Part shown: positions 40,489 through 52,381 of the stretch, one piece after another | Layout of the letters: each line of letters opens with the position of its first letter | How positions within the stretch are numbered: the stretch's first letter is position 1 | Source: Anticarsia gemmatalis | Taxonomy: Eukaryota; Arthropoda; Insecta; Lepidoptera; Erebidae | Length of the DNA: 64,000 nucleotides | Assembly (NCBI RefSeq): GCF_050436995.1 | Contig: NC_134755.1 | Span: 3,659,001-3,723,000 of the forward strand | Direction: 5' to 3' | Notes under the pieces: model-generated | What the model was told of the DNA's origin: nothing | Seen by the model: only the letters and a program-made list of their open reading frames with translations | Database searches by the model: none | Program-made: the position numbers and the translations under genes

Positions 40489-40625
40489 TAGGGGTGCGGG
40501 GATTGAGACGCGGGTGGAAGGAAGACGCGAGCCGCTAGCGCGCCGCCCGCGCGCTGATCGCGTACGGCGCTTAGGTTGCGCGTGAACTGCGCGCGGGCGG
40601 CGCAGGAGCGGCGCTCGAACAAAAT

Positions 40626-40697
40626 TGTACGCGCGCAGCTCGCAAACGGCTCGCGAGCTGCACATTCGCGGCACATTCGCCAGATGTGGACGCACCC
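40626..40697 (-). repeat. Right terminal inverted repeat, 72 bp
   Basis: This is the reverse complement of 40179-40250 with four mismatches, ending CGCACCC immediately before the TTA duplication. Confidence 0.9.
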
Positions 40698-40700
40698 TTA
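40698..40700. repeat. Right target-site duplication TTA
   Basis: This TTA matches 40176-40178 and completes the target-site duplication. Confidence 0.8.
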
Positions 40701-42079
40701 AAGCAGAGCCTTGTTAAATAACAGTTAAACATTAACATATTATAATGTAAAAATGGATACATCAAGTTTCTTTACACAATCCAACTCATCGAAATGCACA
40801 AAACATTTCACAAAAACGTACAACAAGTACACGCGTCGAACAGCGAACAAACACGACTCGAATACTCATAGTAAAACTCTGTGTGTCACATCACTAGTGT
40901 AAATATTTGCTCAGATACATAATATTTGCGGTCGCATCGCGTTTAGAATGCAATATGTAAATTCATTCGTAACCTCAACTATTGTGTACGCGTGGGGTAT
41001 GTGAAGTACAAACTATATTTAATGAAACAACTGTATAAGGCCGGGTCGACTTGACTCACAGTTGTATAGCGGTTTTGTGAATGAGAACGTGCAAAGGCGA
41101 GAGTATTACTTGAATTTTGAAGTTGTCACAAGTTTAGCTTGACAATGTTGAATATATTTTGCGAAATGAGATTTAAGTTTGAGTCGCAAATATGAAGAAG
41201 TAAAATTTCGTTTTAAATTCGTATTCCATTGCATTGCAAAATGTAATTTCAAGACGGTCAAAATACAATACACTTCAAACATAACATTCACTTTAAAATA
41301 TAACGTTTTTTTTTGCAAATTATTTTCAACTACATAATAGACGACATCAGCATCGAAACTAAGTGAGAGGCAAAGAATATTTTACATAAACCATTATCAC
41401 TACTCACTGTCTTTTTAACTTCACTCTATAAACAGTGCACACTATTTCTAATTTGTTTCTTAAAGACACTCAGAGACACTTAAAAGGGAATAAAACGAAA
41501 CAAGAGTGGTTTGTACAACTTAACCGATTGTGGAGCCGTCGCTTTTATCTTTTCATTCTACTACAAGACTTCCAATCGATCCTTCGGTTGTTATTTCATT
41601 TAAGAAGCTCCGGCGTAATGGGTGTGCTTTGAAACTAGTGCTTATCTAGCTTTGGTTTCAATCAGTGTTTAAGTAAAAATATAGAGCGTGTTTAAGTAAT
41701 TAATGATAGTTAGATTCAAGTAAGGTGATATTTGTTTTGTTTAATACATTTTTAAGTATAGTTTTTTAGGATGCCAGTTTATAAGCTTTAATCACGACCC
41801 AGTAGGCTTACCTTTTTCGAGCTAGAAAATCATCACATGTGGTTTGATAGCAAGCACTTGTTCACTTTTTCTTAAAAGCTGTTGAAGGTAAATTTCACTC
41901 TGAATCCTATATTTTAAACGTGTAACAACGTTTTAATCATGTTAATGCCCTCAAAATACTGCCAAACGTTCGTAACATTGTGGAGCTTTATAGGCAAACG
42001 GTGTGCTGCAAAATTATTTTGGTAAGAAAGACGTGATTTTGTAAATAAATAAAATATAATAATAATATTTTTTACTTTT

Positions 42080-42152
42080 GCAAGACCGTAACCGAACACA
42101 ATAGCTACCTACAGTCGTACTGAAGCAAGGCGACCACAATAGCTACAGTCGT
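42080..42152 (+). repeat. Imperfect short tandem duplication
   Basis: GCAAG at 42080 and at 42125 each open a unit containing CACAATAGCTAC followed by AGTCGT. The first unit is about 45 bp. The second is shorter, lacking part of the sequence before CACAATAGCTAC and a CTAC before AGTCGT. This looks like a local duplication followed by small deletions. Confidence 0.5.
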
Positions 42153-42489
42153 CCCAGTCCATGGTATAATAAAACCATAAGAATCATCCGGGTCTCATCC
42201 CTGCTTTTTTCTTAATCGTTCCTTCGACGCCGGTCAAAATCACGTTAGTGCGCCATAAACGACGTAATAGTCTCGGAAAGGGAGAAGCGATCGAGTGTTA
42301 TTGGCTCGACCATGTGACCTCAAAAATAACTTGTAAGCTTTATTTGTACTGTTTATTCAAATCAGTTTCACTCGCTTGTAAAATGGATAGAAAACTCGAT
42401 TTATGATAACAAAAAGCTTTCATTCCTCTTTTACTATATCCATTATTTCTCATCGTAAATTGTATGAATGTAGCTTCAACGGATAAGCC

Positions 42490-42545
42490 GTGAAACTGTA
42501 ACAGACACACAGACAGACTTTTACCTGTTATATTATTATAAATAT
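42490..42545 (+). mobile_element. Possible LINE (RTE-like) 3' tail remnant
   Basis: The block GTGAAACTGTAACAGACACA, then CAGACAGACTTTTACC, then TATATTATTATAAATA resembles the 3' end common to many insect RTE-type LINE copies. Those have a GTGAAAGAGTAACAGACA phrase, an ACAGAC run, and then a TTTATAATATTAG-like end. There is no reverse transcriptase sequence upstream, as expected for a 5'-truncated copy. The match is from memory and could be simple-sequence resemblance. Confidence 0.4.
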
Positions 42546-43199
42546 ATTTTAATCACAACAACTGTTACTAAATGCCGCAAAAACAGCAAATTTCGAATGC
42601 GTAATCTGCTTTATGTAAACGAATCTCAAGGGGTAAACTTAATGAAAAATCTCTCAGCATAATTTAAAATAATTACTAAGTATTCGTTACAGTATTGTTA
42701 TAAGTAATTAAAAGTCTAGGGTAAACCTAAAATATCAGACAATATACTTCATAATTAATAACACTGTCTAAATAACTTAATTACTCCTACTTTCTAGGTA
42801 ATTACAATGATGCCATGAGACAGCGTGTAATGAAAAATAATATCATAATGTTAATATTAAATAGGTCTCCTACGAGAATAAATTTATATTTTATTTCCAA
42901 GGTACAATAAACTTTACACGTGCTAAGATGTGCTTCAGCGTAAATTATTTTATAAATGCCGAAAATTCCAAATTGTATTATAAATAGTTGTTGATTAACG
43001 GAAGCATGAATATTTATTATTCGAAATCGAATACTCCGAGTGCTTTACCCGAAATATACGTTAACAAATTTATGAAAATCAAATAAACATTGAATAAAAA
43101 TTGTTCAGATATGTAAAAAGTATTTTTCCTTTTCATTTAAAGCTTGAATGTGGTAAGAGTAAAAGCAGTAACATTCAATAGCGGAATTTGTACTATAGC

Positions 43200-43390
43200 T
43201 GGGGGTTAGTGTGTCTGTGTTTGGCCAAGGCCGTAGACGTATGTAAGTGCTACGACTCGTAGCTCTATAACAATGCTCGCTACGTTGCTACGCGGCTACA
43301 GCAGTGCTACGAAAAACAAGTGTACTTCCTTTTTGGCTCGGGTTATTGTTCCCCTCTACAGTGACACTGCGGATTTTTCGGCATATAAAG
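43200..43390. mobile_element. Degraded dispersed repeat rich in GCTACG words
   Basis: GCTACG occurs at 43249, 43279, 43287 and 43306, and its reverse complement CGTAGC at 43258. CTACA and CCGTAG variants lie between them. Directly after comes TGTACTTCCTTTTTGGCTCG and then CCCTCTACAGTGACACTGCG (ending at 43371). I associate this combination with a repeat common in lepidopteran genomes (from memory). It may be an old non-autonomous element. I cannot define its ends or target-site duplication. Confidence 0.45.
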
Positions 43391-44676
43391 AAATTCCAAA
43401 GTAATACGAGAAGTTTTGTCTGTCTGCGTAAACTTTAAAACAATGTTCTTAGCATCGTAGTTAAGAATTATTTCAATGGGTATGAACCGTGCCAGGCTTT
43501 TATTTATGAAGACTTTAAATTATGCCCCAGCCAAAAAAAAAACTTTATACTGACGACGACGTACTACAAAGAAATAGAATATGAAATATTTTACAGTGCT
43601 TATAACAGAACAGAACTCCTAAAATAAAGACTTTGTGATGAAAAATAGATAACCTGACAGTCAGTTTTCAAACGTTAAAATCATTGCAAACTAAATGAAA
43701 AAAAGCAAAGTCAACAATTCGCGATTAAGCTTTTCAAATAAAACTGCACGAAGTTTGCACGGCTGACTCGTTAGCTCTTCAACGCTGGTATTGGCAGCAA
43801 ACAAACCTATTAGTGCCCCGCTCCTTGCACCTTAATATTCAAAGAGAAAATTATTGTTTATAACGTTCCAGATATTAGTTTTACGCTTGAACAATTTATC
43901 TTCTACCGTGTTTTATACTGTTACAAGTGATGTTCGTTGAGGTAATAATGCAATTTTATATTATACGTTACAGTAGTCACTTTTAGCTGGATAGGTGACA
44001 TCGCTATCATAAAATAACGTAGCGTTTAGCTAGCGTATACAATTAGGTATTGTATTATTACAGTATAATTTTGTTTAACATAATTATGCTCGATTCTTGT
44101 GAAACAATGTAGAATACAACATGAAAAGACCATAGCTTCCTGCTTTTAGAAATCCAGAATTTCCTTGCATTTCGTTCCAAACAAAACACAAACTAACCTA
44201 AATGGAATCCCTCAGAGACAAGAACAAATACGATTCGGAAAGCGCCTCCGGGCATTCTACGTTTGATACTGGCAGGCTATAGAGATATATTTCTAAATTA
44301 TTCATCTAATCAATTGATTCATTACCATACCGAATACAAACCAAACAAAAGGGGAACAGGAACGCACATCTTTAATCCCCGGCAATATCGGAATGCTATA
44401 GGCGAGGCAACAACTGTGTGCGATAATCCGATTTCTATACCATTCTGATGCATGACAGACGGATTAGGAACGTGGGCGCTCGCCGGTTCATATCGAGGAA
44501 TTGTTATTATTGCGTAATTGCATATGGTGCATTCAAATTGCCGCTATACAACGAGAATCACTAATTAACACATTTTGTCTGCAATTCGAATCTATTCGTT
44601 GTGGTTGTATTGGGAGAGATAAGTTACAAGGCACTATTAAAGTTGTTATTGAAGAGTATAGTACCGACTTATGATT

Positions 44677-44824
44677 TTTTTATCAAGCTTTGTATTGGCG
44701 ATAACTTATAAAAACGATAGCTTAATAACAAAGGAACATACGTTATTATATTTTTATCAAGCTTTGTATTGGCGATAGCTTATAAAAATGATAGCTTAAT
44801 AACAAAGGAATATACATTACGTAT
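44677..44824 (+). repeat. 74-bp tandem duplication, two copies
   Basis: Unit 1 (44677-44750) and unit 2 (44751-44824) both begin TTTTTATCAAGCTTTGTATT and match almost completely. The few visible differences are single substitutions, such as CGATAAC/CGATAGC, AAACGAT/AAATGAT and AACATACG/AATATACA. In unit 2 the 9-mer GATAGCTTA occurs twice, 16 bp apart, and CTTTGTATT (44762-44770) can pair with AATAACAAAG (44798-44807) with one bulge, so the unit has its own internal symmetry. It is head-to-tail, non-coding and appears only twice. Confidence 0.9.
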
Positions 44825-47800
44825 ACGTTCACCTTGCTGACAATAAATACATATTTTTACCATAAAATGTTAGATAACATAGCAAGAATACGGTTGCACC
44901 AACTGAAATACGCTTCAATAAATTGTTATCACTCGCTTATTGCAACATCTATTTACTTTATAGCGCTCAAATGACATAGAATTCTGCAAGCTCTTTATTA
45001 CACTTTATAACTCGCCACGTAGAATTTCACGTACCTAACTTTTTCGTATGAGAACGAAGACAAATCGCAGGGATTCTAGCTGTGGCTTTACTTCTGTGAA
45101 GTAAGAGACGTAATAAGTTTCCTTTTTGACTAAATAAGAAAGGTTTTTATTAGGTACTTTATCCAATGTGTCATACCTTTTTTGTTAGAAAGGTAATACT
45201 GAGAAAAAATCTCTTTGAATTTCAATTTTTGTAGACTTTTTGATGAACAATATCGAGAATGAAAAAGAAAAGAAGGATTGATCGACCCCTCTATAGTTGT
45301 ATAGTAAACACAATTCTCCCATCATAAAAGTGGAACGTTTAATGTGATTGTTGACTAGCAAGTGCCAATCGCCCGCAGGAAATGGGCAGTCGACGTTCGA
45401 TCGACGACGGCATACAAAAATGTACGAGCGTAATGGCCCAAACTCCCGTATAGTATTTTGTTGGAATTTCTATAGTTTGTGCTGTATAAGTATATTTACA
45501 CGAGTTCTTACTTTACAATATTTTTATCTGTTTATATCATATTTACGCAATAACTTTATGAATGAATAACAATTTTTCAATTACGCAATTTACCTGAGTG
45601 GAAAAATCCCTGTAGATATGCTTACCTAAATAAAGTTCGCACACATTACAGATATTAGTTTAGGTACACACCGCGGAACTGGCAGGCAGGGTGATCCCGC
45701 GGGGGATTCATACGAAAATCTCATTAGTTCAAAACTAAAACAGAAACTTGTAAGTACTGCTACGCATTATGTACTTACTGACAAACGAACACAAGAAACC
45801 ATCAAGTAACTACGGAGTCAGTGGAATGTTTTCTCTTGTTTCTATTGAGCTTCGAATATTTTGGGCTTCCTTATATTCTTTAGATATTTCACATCGTAAC
45901 AGCTACAAGCAATATACATGCTTTTGAAGCAACTTCAGAGAATAACCGCCTTATAAACACGTGTACGTTGCTTGAACTATTTGAGGAAGTAATGTAACAT
46001 TTCATTGTGTACGACTTTATAGCTCACATTACAAGAACTATTTTAGCTTGCAGTTTTTTGGAGGAAAATTCTACGGTAAATAAGTAATAGGAATACTATC
46101 GATTTTGATATATTGCTGGATTATTATTCGTTCGAAAGATAATAAAAAGCTTTTTTCAGAAGAATTTTCCTCTTTTATATTGTAATCAACCTTTGCGTAT
46201 ACTATTATGCTTTTTCACTAGTGTCAGAGTACTGAAACAGGAGGAAGTCAAAATCAATACGCAACTATTTTATTTACTTGAAAATCTGTTATATTATTTT
46301 TGTTATTTTCTTATGATAAGCATTGTCTTGTCAGACACAAGACATAAACCATTAAATTACCTCCATAAAAATATTTTTATAACCCTATAAAGCATTTAAT
46401 TAAAAAGTTCATCGGGGTACACAAAAATGTTTTCGAATAAAAGTATTAAACTGTTATAAATTCTCAAAACTTTGTACAATAAGTAAGATTAATTTACAAA
46501 AAACTATTAATAGTATATTACTTTTGTGTCTGCAAGAAAAAAACTATGTATACCTTTAAAATTATTGACTTATTTTCAAATAGTCTCCATTTATTCAATG
46601 TAATTTTTGCCAAAAGGTAAAACGGTAAATTACATTCAACGTCACGAAAATAAAATAATCTATGTTGCTTTAAGTTATATTAGTTAACTATAAAGCTGGA
46701 GCCAGTAAAGTAAAATTAAACAAGCTAAACTATACGGAATATAAGCCACGACACGTAGAGGGTTTGCCGTTGCATTTTAATAAGGGTATTTAAGTGACGT
46801 CCTTAACGAAAATTTAAATAAAATCACACTAGCTACCATGAAAACTTTCGAATAACCTCCATGCCACGAATTTGCGGAAATTATCCAACATAGTTCATTT
46901 AGGTTTTTCACATAATATTGAAAATAATTTTTAAAATCTGCAGCTATTTTTCAAACGTAGTTAATAAAGTTGGTGTGAAAATGTTTTAAAACAGTGGATA
47001 AACTATACTAATGAAATTATTCAACGATTTTTTGGCTAAGCTCTGTTCTGAGCCCGAAAAATGCATAAGCATCAAGATAAAATTGGTGAAGAATAAAACT
47101 GCTAAGTAAGGGATAAAATGTTGGATCAAGCGCTTTCACAAAGAGAGAGGACAATGAATACAAACACTATCTAAGGCTCTAAGCGGTCCGGAAGCGCATT
47201 ATCACTGCGATGCAAAGGGAGAACACTAATCCCAAAGGAAATCCAAATTGTTTGAGAAGGGTACACCATTATTGCAACTTGAAAACTGCCCTACATTTCA
47301 TTCAGTCGCTTGTTGTTTTACTGTTTACTGGTTTGAATGGTTCCTGGGAGCTGTTAAACCCTTTTACGAGTTTTGAAGTTTGATAGTGTGAAATATTTCA
47401 AAACCAGCATTAATATATGGATCTGGCGGACACTTAATGCTTGTTGAAACTATCGATGAAAATTGTAGACTTAAGAATTTACTTTGTTACGTGCAGTGTA
47501 GTACGTGAGCTTTCTTCTATTTCGATGTTTTTCAGATTAAAACTTGAACAAAATGATAATAGCTCTAACACATAGACTATTCAATAGTTGTTATGCTTAT
47601 GAATAATAGCTTCTACTTTCTTAATTGTCGCAATCCTCATGTCGAAGAAAAAGCAATACGTTGGAAAAAAGAGACATCCAAAGCTGACCTTTGGTATATC
47701 ATACTAACATCAATGACTCCCATTCTGTGGTTATATTTAGAATAATATTGACTTGAAAATGAAAAAAAAAAGAATTCTTTTCGCAGTCAGGGGTCGTTTG

Positions 47801-48230
47801 GTTTGTGAAAGATCATTTCCTTTGTGTACTTCAAAGAGATTGGTGTGGAACACGATTTAAAGCGTTATCCTTGAAAGCGTATGAACTGGTACAAGGCTGG
47901 CAATATATTACTCTGCGGATCTAACGATGTTGCTTTGTTGAAGGTGACTCTACAACAACCTAGTCGCAGCACGTCATATTTTACAGTATTGGAAATTTTA
48001 ATATCGAATGCTCGCTGTTAGGATAATGTGAAAGTATATTTTCATGTAGATCGTAAAATGCAGGTCGAAATAAAATGTGTGAGTAAATTTTGTATACGTT
48101 TTAATGTTCGCCATTTAGTGCCACAGATGTGGTCTTATTTAATTCTATGCGACAAAATAAATTGTCGTACTTGATGAAATTATGAACTGAATAAACCATC
48201 AATACTAGTTATTATACGCGATTTGGTTCG

Positions 48231-48273
48231 CACGCTATCAGCGTGGGCGCTCTCCAGTCCGGAAATTCCGGAC
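48231..48273. repeat. Pair of adjacent GC-rich palindromes
   Basis: The first is CACGCT-ATC-AGCGTG (48231-48245), a 6-bp stem with a 3-nt loop. Eleven bases further on is GTCCGGAA-A-TTCCGGAC (48257-48273), with 8-bp arms and a single central base. Both are GC-rich in AT-rich surroundings, and a GC-rich phrase containing GGCCGGCGGG follows at about 48339. This could be the remains of a foldback element or a binding region. Confidence 0.6.
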
Positions 48274-51200
48274 CGTAATTCCTAATCAATATTCGAGACG
48301 CTCAAAATACCATTGATTTATATGATCCTTATATATAGGCCGGCGGGATGTACCTTGCGAGTCCGGGAGATATCTCCCCCATCCGGTCACTCTGTATGCG
48401 CATTATATGACTGTATATTTTTAATCTATTTAAAAAACGAGGGTCTTTTCTCTGACTGGCGTAATTGGACGCGCTTGCGTGGATTGCTGTATCTTTGTCG
48501 TGAATAGCATAATAAATATGATATTCTACAGCGGAGTGGGAAACAAGTGGGTAAACCACGGAGTATGAATATCAATAATAATGAGCAATATTAGTAGTCA
48601 TTAATCGTAATCCAAATCTAATTAACTGATGGTATTGCTAATTATGTAGAAACTATTGACAGTTATCCATCTGACACATGTCTAATTATTCCGAGAAACA
48701 TGATGACATCTATAACCCAAATAGTACATCAGTTTAGATTTGATCCTTTGACTGAGTCACTTGACCTGTTACTTATTTATTTTGAAGTATTCAACGCTAC
48801 ATGCATAATATATTTTAAAATGGTGATAAATGCAATTTCGACCGCTTCGGCTCCTATTTAGACTCGCGCTGATGCACCCGTAGATAGCTTGTTTAGGAAA
48901 CAATAACTTAATCACAAAAATGATACATATCTAGGCATCTCGCTATTCATTTACTTTGAACAAGTAGGTACCATCACAAAACCATACATTATTCAATGGT
49001 ACGTAAAACTATCATAAAACTGGACCTCCTAAACATAGTCTGTTAAAAATCCATTCACGATCACCTCGTATTCTACACATAAAAGCATCCATTGTCAAGT
49101 TTTACAGGTTCCCGTGACAGGTGTCAAAGATATCGAAGCACGATCACTTTTTATTAAGGTTACAGCGACCGGTGTCAAGACTGCTTCGTTGATAACGTTG
49201 TGATATACGAAATACCTGTGAGTTATATTTTTTACCGTGTATGGAATATGTAATGGTTATTAAACTTTTGTAATGTAGATATGTTTGAGTAATAACGGAA
49301 AGCAGATTGTGGAAATAAATTATGCTTTAGTCCAACAGAGAGCTTGGTACTGATCTCTTGCAGTCTCGATTTCTAAGCTACAATTTCATATCACAATCAG
49401 GAAAGGAAAATTTAAGCTAAACAAATACGACTTATTTATTTTAATTACATTTTCTAATAATATTTATGTATTGATATAGCAATTAGGTAAATAAATATTT
49501 ATATCTGCTACCATTTAAATTCAAAATTAAAACATGTTTTGTATTTACAAATATAAAATCATATTAACTTTGCAGTAAAACCAGATGAACGTAGTTTATT
49601 TAATAGATACCATTATTAGTTGCGATTATGGCTGTAAAGTAGTTCAGACCGACAGTTATGATAATGTATATTAATATTGTAACATCACATTCGACTTTAT
49701 TGAATGCAGTAACACAAAAGGAATTATATCTGATTGAATGAACAATATTATCGAGTATCAATATATCATGTTGAGTTACAAGTACTCTTGGAAATATCTG
49801 AACAACTTGTTTCTGTAGAAATGAAACAGTGAAATATGTATCATCAGTAATTGCGATATTAAAATTAATGTACAGTAGAGCGGAAAGCAAAGGGTTGAAT
49901 AATGATAACGTAGCTTACATATTACCTACAATCATCGTTATGTTACTGCCGAGGTAATTGTTGAAGCGACCCACATACGCTCTCGTATGTATGGATAATA
50001 GAACTATTAATCACGATGCTTAGTTAACATTGTATGAAGTGCAAATGAGAGAAAAGCCCTTAGTAATTTAGACACAAAGTCTTACGCGTCTATTATTTGA
50101 ACTATACCTTTATTATAATCAAAGTTCTGCAATCATAATTTTACTGAAAACGAAAAGAAAATTACACACATAAACAACAATAAAGAAAGCACTGAAACGT
50201 GTCAGTGTAAGAATACAGTGTAAGTCTGACGCGAACTCATATTCATTTACCTGAGTCAGCAAAACCGACTGTGAAGCATACAATCTCAGTACATCAGCAA
50301 AAAGCGTAACATTTGGAAAAAAGCCTTTACTTATTTGCACAGCCCGGGAGCTCAGTGCCGTGATATAATTTGTCATGCACCTTGACCCACTTTCCCTTGG
50401 CCAGAGTATAAAAAGGAAGGAATAATTCATTGAATCCCCCTTCGGCTGTTTGCGTTGAGATTTCAGAATGAAACGAACAGAATTGACGGTTAAATTGATA
50501 ATCGTGTCGTTATACGATCATTCAGGAAAATGATAGCCCTACTATGGACCTATTGTCGGTTAAAATCTCTCTTGAAGTTGATATCTTAGACATAACTGGG
50601 GCTGGAAGGGTTTCGTAATGATTTCTCATTTTAACGTAATGATCAAGAGAGCTCTAGTGGCTTCGAGATGATTCAAGCTACGTAATATTTGAACAAAATA
50701 CGAGCGTTCAATTTACGTAGAGTGATTTGAGTGCTGTGTGTGCAATGTTCATTAGGTACCGATTAGAATGGTCAGGCTACTAACTTGAGAAATGAGAAGT
50801 TCTGAGCGAGATTGCAATCTATGTATACTGAGCACTCAGAAATACTCGTAGTACCACGGAGTTTGAATAGTTACATCTTGGAACAGTATCACGAAAACAC
50901 TGAGTAATTGAATCGAATTAATTCGAAGCATACGATGCTTTCTATGTAGTTCCAACTAAAATTAATGTACTTGTATATTTCCCCGCGTATGACAGTCGAC
51001 GTTCAGCATAGAGAACAAATAGGATCAACATTTTACTCGCGAGGCACAAAACTAGTTGTCACTCGTGCATACGTTCAAAAGGAAAACAATTGTACATTTC
51101 TTTGCATTTGCAACAACAAAATCTTGTGTTGCAAGAATCCAGTGAGTGATATTCCGAACATGTGGTTTCACTAAAATATGTACACATTTCAACATTGCGC

Positions 51201-52345
51201 GCGTTCGCGAGCGGCCATTCCTTTTAGTTCACTTTGTAGGAAGAGTTATTTGTAAACTCAAATATTCTGCTGGATTAACTAACGGTAAGATTATAAATTA
51301 ACATTTAAAAGGGCAAATCCTATTTGGACAAGCTTTAATATAATCTGTATTCATATTTTAGTAAGTACTCACACTTACCTATGGAATGAATAGCCACTTT
51401 TAAATTGATAGCATGTCCAAACGTTAAATTGTTATATTTAGCAGTCATATATCTTTGTTGAAGCGTCTAAATTGTGACTAATAGAATAATTTATAAAGAT
51501 CAAATGTATTCAATTTGTTTCATTCGTCATTTACATAGCAAACCCATTTAGTAAAGCTGAATATTACATTGCTCTGAATAAACCAACAGGTTTCCATTAA
51601 AAACGTGTTGACTGTTCGATGTCCGAGTTATTTATCTTGTTTTAGTGAATAGATATTTATTAAGTTTTAACGAGAAATATATCCGCCAATAAATTTTGTA
51701 ACTCGAATAACACAGAGAGCCGCTGGAATTTTTATTTATTATTTTTCCAATCGTTTTTTATAACCTACACAAAGATTGATATGTAAATAAAAAAAGTAGT
51801 ACCTAACTAGTGTCCCAGTTATAGAATTGACAAAACGTAAAATAGTTATTACATTTCAAAATTACAATGGAATATTAAAGCAAGTTCATCAGAATACAGA
51901 ACGGGATAGACTAACACATTGTATGCAGAATATCACAAAACTTTCCGAATCAGTCCAAGTAGATCCCAAGTTCCGGATAGATTTCAATTTAAAGAGCTGA
52001 ATTACTTAGTAGTCGGATGTTCTACGTCATGCACCATGTGCGGGCGAGGCAAACTACAGATTAACCGATTACACGGAGTGTGTAGTTTACAGCAGTTTGG
52101 ATAACGGCTCGTGTTATTCAATAAGCTATTACAAAGATGAATATTATACCGGGCATTTATGTGTATCCGGCGAATTTGCATGTTTAAAATGATCTAGTAT
52201 TATCATAGACCGTAATTTTAAAGATATAAGTGCGACTCTTGTAAATAGTGGTTTGTGTATTGCTCAGAAAAGAATATAGATCCATAAATAACCCAATCTT
52301 TGTTGTATAAAAAGGATTATTTTTGAAAAAGAAAGAAGGAAAAAC

Positions 52346-52381
52346 ACGTTCTAATTTATAATATTTTATAACTTAGAACGT
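52346..52381. repeat. 36-nt hairpin, 16-bp arms with one mismatch
   Basis: ACGTTCTAATTTATAA (52346-52361) and TTATAACTTAGAACGT (52366-52381) pair at 15 of 16 positions around the loop TATT. The symmetry ends sharply at both outer edges. It is AT-rich but still unlikely by chance at this arm length. It could be a short foldback remnant or a structured RNA element if transcribed. Confidence 0.8.

Larger units (their letters stand above)
40176..40700 (+). mobile_element. Non-autonomous PIF/Harbinger DNA transposon with TTA target duplication
   Basis: The element proper spans 40179-40697 (519 bp). Its ends are 72-bp terminal inverted repeats beginning GGGTGCGTCCACATCTGGCG, with 68 of 72 positions matching. 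TTA lies immediately outside both ends (40176-40178 and 40698-40700), which is the 3-bp TWA-type target duplication characteristic of the PIF/Harbinger superfamily. The interior is strikingly GC-rich (repeated GCGCGC words) against AT-rich flanks. It keeps a TATA box, a short ATG-initiated basic exon and a consensus splice donor, but has no room for a DDE transposase (normally about 350-450 residues). I infer an internally deleted derivative of an autonomous Harbinger that would need enzymes supplied in trans. Minus-strand frames across it are products of the GC-rich repeats. Confidence 0.88.

Noticed and set aside
40441..40765. Three overlapping minus-strand arginine- and alanine-rich frames
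   Set aside because: They are by-products of the GC-rich interior and right inverted repeat of the Harbinger element.
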